Origin: Spirochaetaceae bacterium
GTDB taxonomy: Bacteria; Spirochaetota; Spirochaetia; Treponematales; Breznakiellaceae
DNA length: 5,310 nucleotides
Direction of reading: 5' to 3'
Assembly (NCBI GenBank): GCA_031280115.1
Contig: JAITHF010000210.1
Location: 1 to 5,310 of the forward strand
Of the stretch, positions 1 through 4,371 are shown one piece after another. The position numbers and the translations under genes are program-made. The notes beneath the pieces were generated by a model. It was not told the origin of the DNA. It made no database searches and saw only the letters and a list, made by a program, of their open reading frames with translations. Numbering within the stretch: position 1 is the first letter of the stretch; the number at the start of each line of letters is the position of its first letter.

Positions 1-18
1 GCCCCCGCCCCGCCGTTA

Positions 19-207
19 AAACAGCCTTCGGCTGCCCTCCGCACCACCCCTAAAGGCTACCTGCCTTGCGCCCTTCCGCCTGCAAACCGCGCTGAGGCGC
101 CGCTTCGGGGTTGTGACTAAACGTGCAAAACCCGCTCACCGCAGGAAGCACCTGAATCCCCCGCAGGGGGTGAAACAGCCTCCGGCTGCCCGCAGGGGCG
201 CAGGGGG
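19..207. repeat. Cluster of short palindromes and CGCAGGGG repeats (REP-like intergenic DNA)
   Basis: This gene-free stretch holds several small perfect hairpins: CAGCC-ttc-GGCTG at 22-34, GCGC-tgag-GCGC at 89-100, CAGG-aagca-CCTG at 142-154, CCCCC-gca-GGGGG at 158-170 and CAGCC-tcc-GGCTG at 176-188. The first and last lie in an 18-base direct repeat (19-36 and 173-190) that differs at one base, a change in the hairpin loop. The string CGCAGGGG occurs three times, at 162, 191 and 199. No reading frame of useful length crosses it. It resembles repetitive extragenic palindromic DNA, but copies elsewhere in the genome cannot be seen from here. Confidence 0.5.
83..108. repeat. Dispersed palindromic element, copy A
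   Basis: This 26-base stretch, centred on GAGGCGCCGC, aligns with 1413-1436 at 22 identical positions, two mismatches and two single-base indels. Both copies start CAAAC and end TCGG, and both lie outside genes. The shared part is longer than expected by chance for two arbitrary intergenic sites, which suggests a small dispersed repeat family. Confidence 0.45.
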
Positions 208-237
208 TTGTAAGGGGGTATGTATTTTTAGTATAGT
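208..237 (+). promoter_or_regulatory. Putative sigma70-like promoter of the PC4-like gene
   Basis: TTGTAA at 208-213 and TATAGT at 232-237 are separated by 18 bases, giving 4/6 and 5/6 matches to the -35 and -10 consensus. Transcription would begin near 244, giving a leader of about 40 bases with GAGGAG at 271-276 as ribosome-binding site. A second -10-like TATGAT lies at 238-243. The -35 box sits between two G5 runs (203-207 and 214-218). Confidence 0.45.
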
Positions 238-283
238 TATGATACGACGGCTCTGGCGCATGGGGCCTTAGAGGAGTGGTTCA

Positions 284-508
284 TTGTCAGATATTACCTA
301 TGAAATAATAAAAGAATACGGGATTCTTTCCGAGGGAAAGGGCGGATGGAGAAAAGAAGCGCGGCTGATTTCATGGAACGGCAAAAGTCCCAAAATCGAC
401 ATCCGCGACTGGAATCCAGCGTATAAAAAGATGGGAAGAGGCATCACCTTAACCAAAGAGGAGGCGGCGAAACTTCGGGATTATCTTGCCGCCGCCCTTG
501 AAGAATAG
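284..508 (+). CDS. PC4/YdbC-family single-strand nucleic-acid-binding protein
   Basis: This is a 74-residue protein of the bacterial PC4 (transcriptional coactivator p15) family, represented by YdbC of Firmicutes. Family members form small homodimers that bind single-stranded DNA or RNA in the cytoplasm; their physiological role in bacteria is poorly defined. The family core is visible: W31-N-G33, then K37-I-D39-I-R-D-W43 and G51-R-G53-ITLT, followed by a C-terminal helix (about 58-73). The protein is essentially only this domain, the usual length for the bacterial type. The start is a TTG codon, chosen because GAGGAG lies seven bases upstream at 271-276 and the domain begins at once. It probably has its own promoter (208-237). 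Its stop codon lies seven bases from the stop of the convergent TPR gene, so no separate terminator fits between them. The family call is firm; the cellular job is unknown. Confidence 0.9.
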   Translation: MSDITYEIIKEYGILSEGKGGWRKEARLISWNGKSPKIDIRDWNPAYKKMGRGITLTKEEAAKLRDYLAAALEE

Positions 509-515
509 CGGGGCT

Positions 516-1382
516 TCAGCGCCGCCCGGTAACAGCAGGGTTCCTGCTTTGATTTAGCTGCTCCTCAGTATCGATCAAGGCTTGTCTGGCTTCCTGCTGC
601 TTTAAGGCCGCAGTACGCTTAATATCCTGAAACCGCGTTATAACCGCCGTATAGGACGAAAGCGCGTCGCCATAGCGTTCCTCGCTGAACGCCGCCTCCC
701 CGTATTCGTAAAGCTTCAGCGCCTCTTCATAGGGGCGCCCCCTGAACCCGCCGAACTCCATAACCGAAAGGCGCTCCCACAGCGCGGCCATACGAGCCTG
801 TGCAGCCAGTTTTTCGGCCTCATAGTCCGCCGCGGCGCGTCTCGGCGCGGTTTGGTTTATGTCCTGAAACAGTTTCAGCGCCGCCCAATAGTACGACAGG
901 GCCTCGGCGTAATTTTCCCTCTGAAACGCCTCCTCCCCTTTCTGGTACGCCCCAAGGGCATCGGCATACCCGGCGTCAGACAAGGCGCCGCCTTGCTCAA
1001 ACAAGGCAAGCCGCGCCGTTAACACCGAGACCCGGTACGCCGAGGCTTCCCGAAAGTTCTCCTCTTTTTTCTCTATTATCCGGCTGATATTCTGAAACTG
1101 GGTGAGGGCGTCCCTGTAGCGCGCCGACGCCGCCCCGTAGTTTTCCGCTTGGAATAACGCCTCCGCTTGATTATACAGGTCAAGGGCAGCCGCGTATTCG
1201 TCCGGCAGAACTCTGGCGCCGCCTTTTTCCGCCTCAAGGCGCTCTGTCAGGGCGTCGAAACGATCCGCCTTGGCTTGGGCTTCTCCGGCTTCATCAAGGG
1301 CAGGGGCGTACATCACGGCGAAAAACGCCGCCAGCGCGAAGGCCATGACGAGTTTCCGGCTATAATACTGGGTATACTTCAT
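516..1382 (-). CDS. Exported protein with three TPR-like repeats
   Basis: This 288-residue protein begins with a basic stretch and a hydrophobic segment (about residues 11-27), fitting a signal peptide or N-terminal anchor, so the rest is probably periplasmic. The body consists of three copies of one unit, at about 44-99, 121-175 and 198-254. Each has a leading helix, then a TPR-like helical hairpin of the form Y-x2-A-L-x2-Y-x2-(A/G)-E-x2-F-x3-(N/R)-Y-x2-A-L, and ends in FQ(N/D)I at 96-99, 172-175 and 251-254. The units are 76 and 79 residues apart, much longer than a 34-residue TPR. Such solenoids usually bind other proteins; no catalytic motif is visible. The ATG start is supported by AAGGAG eight bases upstream (1391-1396). 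A promoter lies at 1450-1480 and the leader can fold. The gene is convergent with the PC4-like gene. I do not recognise a named family, and its partner is unknown. Confidence 0.85.
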   Translation of the reverse strand: MKYTQYYSRKLVMAFALAAFFAVMYAPALDEAGEAQAKADRFDALTERLEAEKGGARVLPDEYAAALDLYNQAEALFQAENYGAASARYRDALTQFQNISRIIEKKEENFREASAYRVSVLTARLALFEQGGALSDAGYADALGAYQKGEEAFQRENYAEALSYYWAALKLFQDINQTAPRRAAADYEAEKLAAQARMAALWERLSVMEFGGFRGRPYEEALKLYEYGEAAFSEERYGDALSSYTAVITRFQDIKRTAALKQQEARQALIDTEEQLNQSRNPAVTGRR

Positions 1383-1399
1383 TGGTTATTCTCCTTAGG

Positions 1400-1438
1400 G
1401 TCCGTTCATATCCAAACGCGGCGAGGCGCCGCTCGGAC
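1400..1438 (-). promoter_or_regulatory. Folded 5' leader of the TPR gene
   Basis: On the minus strand, GTCCG (1438-1434) can pair with CGGAC (1404-1400), enclosing a hairpin of six GC pairs, GCGGCG-cct-CGCCGC (1432-1418). The outer helix ends three bases before the AAGGAG ribosome-binding site at 1396-1391. With transcription expected to start near 1443, this structure fills most of the leader. It matches no riboswitch class I know; it may tune translation or simply reflect the repeat element lying here. Confidence 0.4.
1413..1436. repeat. Dispersed palindromic element, copy B
   Basis: This is the partner of the element at 83-108, with 22 identical positions over 24 aligned bases plus two single-base indels. 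Here it contains a perfect six-pair palindrome, GCGGCG-agg-CGCCGC (1418-1432), and lies in the transcribed leader of the TPR gene. Confidence 0.45.
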
Positions 1439-1449
1439 TGGTTCTGGGT

Positions 1450-1480
1450 ACTATAGTAGCAGATACGCCTTTCTTGTCAA
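1450..1480 (-). promoter_or_regulatory. Putative sigma70 promoter of the TPR gene
   Basis: Read on the minus strand, a perfect TTGACA (1480-1475) is followed by TATAGT (1455-1450) at 19 bases, or by TACTAT (1458-1453) at 16 bases. The start of transcription would be near 1443-1446, giving a leader of about 60 bases. The -35 box contains the TGA stop codon of the upstream pgsA-like gene, so the TPR gene can be transcribed separately although the two genes are only 94 bases apart. Confidence 0.6.
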
Positions 1481-2088
1481 GCGCTTTTTTGAGGGGGCGG
1501 GTCCGGCGTTTTCCGGTACGCCTGAAAATAATCCATAAAAGAAACCGCCGAGGCCAGCGCGGCAGCGTAGAAAAGAACCTGCCCTGCAAGGCGCGGCAGC
1601 CTCGCGTCCGCAATACCCAGCCGCGGCGCGCTTGCGGCAGCCAGCGCCGCTATTCCGGCAGCCATATAAGCGACGGCCTTGATCTTCCCGCTCCATCTTG
1701 CGGCCATAACCACGTTTTTTTTCATCATAAGGTTCCGCAGAAACTGGATGCCGAATTCGCGGTACAGTATCACGAGAAACGGGATTGCCGGGAGGGTTCC
1801 GTCCAGCGCAAAGCATAGAAAATAGGTAATGCGTGCCATAATATCACAGAACGGGTCGAAGAGTTTGCCGAAATCGCTCACTTCCCCCCGGGAACGGGCT
1901 AGTTTTCCGTCAATCAGGTCGCTCGCCTCGGAAAACGCGAAGAGTATCCACAAGACCGGAACGGTCCACCGGAAGTCATCCCCCAAGAACGCCAGCTGCA
2001 GGCTGGGAATAAGGTATATTATAAAGAAAAAAGGCGCTAGAATTAACCGGAGAGCGGTTACTTTATCGGCTAGGGTCATAAAACACAT
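1477..2088 (-). CDS. pgsA: CDP-alcohol phosphatidyltransferase, PgsA-like
   Basis: This 203-residue integral membrane protein carries the complete CDP-alcohol phosphatidyltransferase signature: D57-x2-D60-G61-x2-A64-R65-x8-G74-x3-D78-x3-D82. These residues hold the catalytic metal ions and the CDP-linked lipid. Several hydrophobic segments are visible (about 14-34, 42-55, 84-107, 137-152 and 167-187), with a proline-rich cytoplasmic tail. A YREFGIQFLR stretch (109-118) and GK-I-K at 134-137 match the pattern of PgsA, which makes phosphatidylglycerol phosphate from CDP-diacylglycerol and glycerol 3-phosphate; length also fits. Another alcohol acceptor cannot be excluded. The ATG at 2088 is chosen because GAGGG (2099-2103) lies ten bases upstream; a second ATG three codons in (2079) has a poorer distance. 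The gene follows tRNA-Val on the same strand but has a possible promoter of its own at 2150-2177. Confidence 0.9.
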   Translation of the reverse strand: MCFMTLADKVTALRLILAPFFFIIYLIPSLQLAFLGDDFRWTVPVLWILFAFSEASDLIDGKLARSRGEVSDFGKLFDPFCDIMARITYFLCFALDGTLPAIPFLVILYREFGIQFLRNLMMKKNVVMAARWSGKIKAVAYMAAGIAALAAASAPRLGIADARLPRLAGQVLFYAAALASAVSFMDYFQAYRKTPDPPPQKSA

Positions 2089-2098
2089 ACGGCGGGAA

Positions 2099-2136
2099 CC
2101 CTCACGGGCCGCCCCCGCCGCCGGGCGCGCGCCCGT
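2099..2136 (-). promoter_or_regulatory. GC-rich leader hairpin abutting the pgsA ribosome-binding site
   Basis: On the minus strand, ACGGGC (2136-2131) pairs with GCCCGT (2109-2104). Inside, CGCCC and GGGCG form five more pairs around an eight-base loop, for about eleven GC-rich pairs with a three-base bulge. The helix ends directly next to GAGGG at 2103-2099, the likely ribosome-binding site ten bases before the ATG. There is no T-run, so it is not a convincing terminator for the upstream tRNA. Confidence 0.4.
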
Positions 2137-2149
2137 CCTCCCTTGAGGT

Positions 2150-2177
2150 AAGATAGCCTGTCTTTCCAGACGGTCAA
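2150..2177 (-). promoter_or_regulatory. Putative promoter of the pgsA-like gene
   Basis: On the minus strand, TTGACC (2177-2172) and TATCTT (2155-2150) are separated by 16 bases and match consensus at 5/6 and 4/6 positions. Transcription would start near 2143, leaving a leader of about 55 bases that contains the GC-rich hairpin. Read-through from the tRNA promoter is the alternative source of pgsA mRNA. Confidence 0.45.
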
Positions 2178-2218
2178 ACGTCTTTCCGCTTTGTCCGCGT
2201 TTCCGCCGGAACCGGCTT

Positions 2219-2292
2219 TGGGCGCTAGAGGATTCGAACCTCTGTCATCCACGGTGTAAACGTGGCGCTCTAACCAACTGAGCCAAGCGCCC
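2219..2292 (-). tRNA. tRNA-Val (anticodon UAC)
   Basis: The minus strand folds as a complete cloverleaf. The acceptor stem is GGGCGCT/AGCGCCC, the D-arm is GCTC/GAGC, and the anticodon stem CCACG/CGTGG encloses loop TTTACAC. The variable loop is ATGAC and the T-arm is AGAGG-TTCGAAT-CCTCT. Loop positions 34-36 read TAC, which decodes GUA (and probably other GUN) valine codons. The discriminator base is A (2219). The next three bases on the minus strand are AAG, so CCA is not encoded and must be added by the CCA-adding enzyme. It lies upstream of the pgsA-like gene on the same strand. Confidence 0.97.
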
Positions 2293-2312
2293 TCACGGTC
2301 ATGCTTACTAAG

Positions 2313-2342
2313 AAAGTACCACAAATCTTTGAAGTTCGTCAA
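2313..2342 (-). promoter_or_regulatory. Putative promoter of tRNA-Val
   Basis: On the minus strand, TTGACG (2342-2337) and TACTTT (2318-2313) are 18 bases apart. The -35 box matches at 5/6 positions and the -10 at 3/6, including the key second A and last T. Transcription would start near 2306, about 14 bases before the mature tRNA end, a normal short tRNA leader. Confidence 0.5.
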
Positions 2343-2406
2343 GGGGGATGCTCTCCGGAGCCGGCAAAGAAACAGGGCCTGTCTGTTTTTTGTTTATATT
2401 ATGGAT

Positions 2407-2462
2407 TATCCTCTTTTCCCTTTTTCATAAACATAGTATACTAAAAACATCTTTACAACAAA
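2407..2462 (+). repeat. 56-bp promoter/leader repeat, copy 1
   Basis: This segment is identical base for base to 3134-3189. It contains the proposed -10 box TATACT (2437-2442, inside the palindrome AGTATACT) with a weak -35 such as TTTTCC at 2414-2419. It continues into the start of the leader. Similarity extends imperfectly on both sides, into the T-run upstream and through the ribosome-binding site and first codons downstream. It marks one end of the tandem omp duplication and implies that both genes are switched on together. Confidence 0.85.
2414..2442 (+). promoter_or_regulatory. Putative promoter of the barrel-only omp gene
   Basis: TATACT at 2437-2442 is a good -10 box (5/6). The -35 is weak (TTTTCC at 2414-2419, 17-base spacing), so an activator or a strong -10 may carry it. 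The predicted start near 2449 leaves a leader of about 30 bases with AAGGAG at 2469-2474. Confidence 0.45.
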
Positions 2463-2479
2463 TCCTAAAAGGAGTATTC

Positions 2480-3025
2480 ATGGCTTCTATTATACGAGTA
2501 TCCGCTATACGAGTATCCAATCCCATAAAGGGGCGTACCCCGGTGAGACGGCTCCTTTTCATGCTTGGGCTTGCCCTTCTCATTACCCGAGTCCCCGGAG
2601 GGATACACGCGCAGGAAAGCCCGTTTTCTTTCGGGCTTGGCGGGGAGGTAAGCGGCGGCGCGGATCCTAAAATCTATGAAGGCGGCGGCGGTTGGATAGG
2701 TTCGGCAGAATACCGGTTTCATGAGCGCTTTGCAGGGGGCGTTAAAAGCGGGGCGAGCAACGATTTCCAGTACCGTATCACCGTATTTAGGGAAAATGTC
2801 TTTGCCCGGTGGTACTTCTGGCGTCCCAAAAACCTAGAAGTCTTTGCCGAAGCGGGCCTGGGCGGTCTTTTTGTAGTGCGCGGGAGCGAGACATGGGCGA
2901 ACCTTGAGTTCTCTTTTGCCGCAGGCGTGCGCTTTTCCTTTGGAACCTGGTATGTGGAACCCTATCTCGGCGCCGGCTATCCGGTGTGGGGAAGAGTGGG
3001 GGTGGCCGTGGGGATACAGCCTTAA
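2480..3025 (+). CDS. Outer-membrane beta-barrel protein, short paralogue without OmpA domain
   Basis: This 181-residue protein has a long signal peptide, with a basic n-region to about residue 24, a hydrophobic core at 25-36 and likely cleavage after IHA at 44. The rest is one glycine- and aromatic-rich barrel domain with alternating strands (WYFW, TWYVEPYLGAGY, GRVGVAVG). By hand alignment it is about 69% identical (94 of 136 columns) to the barrel of the next gene, but it ends where the linker and OmpA domain begin there. It also lacks the usual aromatic C-terminal residue, ending GIQP. ATG 2480 is chosen because AAGGAG lies five bases upstream, as in the paralogue; the frame is open back to an ATG at 2348, but that would put a promoter inside the gene and bury the signal peptide. 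A GGGG run at 3010-3013 may have shifted the frame just before the stop. Probable location: outer membrane; function unknown. Confidence 0.85.
   Translation: MASIIRVSAIRVSNPIKGRTPVRRLLFMLGLALLITRVPGGIHAQESPFSFGLGGEVSGGADPKIYEGGGGWIGSAEYRFHERFAGGVKSGASNDFQYRITVFRENVFARWYFWRPKNLEVFAEAGLGGLFVVRGSETWANLEFSFAAGVRFSFGTWYVEPYLGAGYPVWGRVGVAVGIQP
2491..2518 (+). repeat. In-frame tandem repeat in the signal-peptide n-region
   Basis: TATACGAGTATCC occurs at 2491-2503 and again at 2506-2518, a 15-base period that encodes IRVSA then IRVSN. The paralogue has a different small repeat at the same place, ATTACC-ATTACC-ATAACC (3218-3235). Unit lengths are multiples of three, so gain or loss changes length but not frame. 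Confidence 0.7.
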
Positions 3026-3075
3026 AGGTCTCTTGCAAGGCGCGGCAATGGGCGGGAAAAAGGAGCGGAGTTATA

Positions 3076-3117
3076 GCCGGAGGCCCCTTAAAAGCGGGCG
3101 CCGGCCCCTGTTTTTTT
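3076..3117 (+). terminator. Putative terminator after the short omp gene
   Basis: GCCGG (3076-3080) pairs with CCGGC (3101-3105), and inside it GCCC (3083-3086) pairs with GGGC (3096-3099) around a nine-base loop. After a five-base gap comes T7 (3111-3117). This fits an imperfect intrinsic terminator placed before the second promoter copy, so the two omp genes are probably separate transcripts. Confidence 0.5.
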
Positions 3118-3133
3118 GTGTATATTACAGGGG

Positions 3134-3189
3134 TATCCTCTTTTCCCTTTTTCATAAACATAGTATACTAAAAACATCTTTACAACAAA
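3134..3189 (+). repeat. 56-bp promoter/leader repeat, copy 2
   Basis: Identical to 2407-2462, lying 727 bases downstream. The start codons of the two omp genes are 729 bases apart, the two-base difference coming from small indels just before the ribosome-binding site. Perfect identity here, against about 69% protein identity in the genes, suggests either strong constraint on the promoter or recent gene conversion. Confidence 0.85.
3141..3169 (+). promoter_or_regulatory. Putative promoter of the OmpA-domain gene
   Basis: TATACT at 3164-3169 with weak -35 TTTTCC at 3141-3146, identical to the promoter of the first paralogue. The ribosome-binding site is AAGGAG at 3198-3203, five bases before the ATG. 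Confidence 0.45.
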
Positions 3190-3208
3190 ATCATAAAAAG
3201 GAGTATTC

Positions 3209-4249
3209 ATGGCTTCTATTACCATTACCATAACCCTCGTATCCAATCTTATAAAGAGGCGTAACCTTCTGAGGCAGCTCCTTTTTATGCTGGCTTTCCT
3301 TGCTGCCGGAGCGGTTTCCGCACAAGAGAGCAAGTTTTCTTTCGGACTTAGCGGGGAGATAAGCGGCGGCGCGGATCCTAAGATGTATGAAGGCGGCGGC
3401 GGATGGACAGGATCGGTGGAATACCGGTTTAAGGGCCCTTTCTCAGGGGGGGGCAAAATCGGGGTAAGCAATGATTTCCAGTACCGTATCGCCGTCTTTA
3501 AACAAAGTATGTTTGCCCGATGGTACTTCTGGCGGTTCAATTCTTCTATAGAGGCTTTCGCGGAATTAGGCCCGGGAGCGCTCCTTATGATGCGGGGCAA
3601 TGAAATCTGGGCAAGCCTTGAGATCGCGTTGAGCGCCGGAGCGCGTTTTTCTTTTGGAAACAACTGGTATGTAGAGCCCTATCTTGGCACCGGCTATCCG
3701 GTGTGGGGAAGGCTGGGAGTGGCCGTAGGATATAGGGTGCCGCTCCAGCGGCCAGGCTCCTTCAGGGCGCCGGCGGCGGGGCCTGCCAACACCGAGGCCG
3801 AGGCTTTAACCGCCGCGGAAAAGCTGGCGCAAGAGAATCCGCCCCCTGCTGGAGACGGGCAGGGGGCAGCAGGCCCCTCAGGAGGAGGATCCGCAGGCCC
3901 CGCCTATGTTATTATCTTTCCTCCCAACAGGATGGACTTTAACGGTTTAGATTCCGGTGCAGCAGATGAAAACAGCAGGACTTTTCTTGAGATTGAGAAT
4001 GTTCTTTCTGAACACCCTGAATATCGGGTACTCCTCGACGGGTACGCTAATCCGGTTGAAGGGACCGAAGTGGAAGACCGCAACGAGCTGAGGCCGTTAA
4101 GCCGGCAGCGGGCTGAAAAAGTGGCGGAAACATTAGTCAACGCCGGAATAGACCGAAGGCGGCTTATCATTGCCGGTTCCGGGGGGCTTCGATCGGACAG
4201 GGATAACCGGCAGAAAAACCGGCGGGTAGAACTTACTATAATAAAATAA
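3209..4249 (+). CDS. Outer-membrane beta-barrel protein with C-terminal OmpA peptidoglycan-binding domain
   Basis: This 346-residue protein has three parts. A signal peptide (basic residues 16-22, hydrophobic core 24-33) is probably cleaved after VSA at 38. A barrel domain (about 42-178) shares the GGADPK and YEGGGGW signatures with the preceding gene. After a Pro/Ala/Gly-rich linker (179-230) comes an OmpA domain (about 231-346) with L297-S-x2-R301-A and N337-R-R-V-E341. OmpA domains hold the outer membrane to peptidoglycan in the periplasm. Here the usual GHTD reads GYAN (278-281), so the aspartate that contacts the peptidoglycan diamino acid is Asn281, while Arg301 is kept; the loop between them is five residues longer than in Acinetobacter OmpA. 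A run of eight G bases at codons 80-82 (3446-3453) could make expression phase-variable. The start is fixed by AAGGAG at 3198-3203. Domain calls are firm; the barrel's function is unknown. Confidence 0.92.
   Translation: MASITITITLVSNLIKRRNLLRQLLFMLAFLAAGAVSAQESKFSFGLSGEISGGADPKMYEGGGGWTGSVEYRFKGPFSGGGKIGVSNDFQYRIAVFKQSMFARWYFWRFNSSIEAFAELGPGALLMMRGNEIWASLEIALSAGARFSFGNNWYVEPYLGTGYPVWGRLGVAVGYRVPLQRPGSFRAPAAGPANTEAEALTAAEKLAQENPPPAGDGQGAAGPSGGGSAGPAYVIIFPPNRMDFNGLDSGAADENSRTFLEIENVLSEHPEYRVLLDGYANPVEGTEVEDRNELRPLSRQRAEKVAETLVNAGIDRRRLIIAGSGGLRSDRDNRQKNRRVELTIIK
3446..3453 (+). repeat. G8 homopolymer inside the OmpA-domain gene
   Basis: Eight consecutive G bases encode Gly80, Gly81 and part of Gly82. 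Gain or loss of one G would shift the frame in the barrel. The paralogue has only five G at the equivalent place (2735-2739). Confidence 0.85.
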
Positions 4250-4273
4250 TAAAATAGAAACGGATAGAAAGGC

Positions 4274-4311
4274 GGCGCGGCGCGGACAGCCCGGAGTTGT
4301 TTCGCCGCGCC
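4274..4311 (+). terminator. Putative terminator after the OmpA-domain gene
   Basis: GGCGCGGCG (4274-4282) and CGCCGCGCC (4303-4311) form nine perfect GC pairs around a 20-base loop, 25 bases after the stop codon. The sequence that follows, TTCTTGCAGTTT, is only moderately T-rich, so the termination role is likely but not certain. Confidence 0.55.
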
Positions 4312-4335
4312 TTCTTGCAGTTTAAAATGAATTTC

Positions 4336-4364
4336 TTGACTTTCTGAATACAGCTATGTAAACT
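4336..4364 (+). promoter_or_regulatory. Strong sigma70-like promoter of the PTS IIA gene
   Basis: TTGACT (4336-4341) and TAAACT (4359-4364) are separated by the ideal 17 bases and match consensus at 5/6 and 4/6 positions. Transcription should start at about 4370-4372, while the ATG begins at 4372, so the transcript probably has no leader. Confidence 0.65.
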
Positions 4365-4371
4365 TGTATAT

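Noticed and set aside
1..283. CRISPR array or mobile-element end in the repeat-rich start of the window
   Set aside because: The repeats are short, irregularly spaced and palindromic, with no constant repeat-spacer pattern and no transposase frame or paired terminal repeats.
1395..1818. Several frames of 70-120 codons on both strands around the 3' end of pgsA
   Set aside because: They overlap the pgsA frame, which has the complete catalytic signature, and encode Arg/Gly/Pro-rich sequence typical of shadow frames in GC-rich DNA.
2196..2218. Terminator directly after tRNA-Val
   Set aside because: GCCGG-tt-CCGGC has only a two-base loop and no T-run, so it does not look like an intrinsic terminator.
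2348..2479. Upstream extension of the short omp gene to an ATG at 2348
   Set aside because: The frame is open, but there is no ribosome-binding site at 2348. The ATG at 2480 has AAGGAG at five bases and a normal signal peptide, and the extension lies in a promoter region duplicated before the paralogue.
2904..3233. Frame of 109 codons overlapping the end of the short omp gene and its downstream gap
   Set aside because: It has no ribosome-binding site and no domain. It matters only as the frame that a one-base change in GGGG at 3010-3013 would enter.
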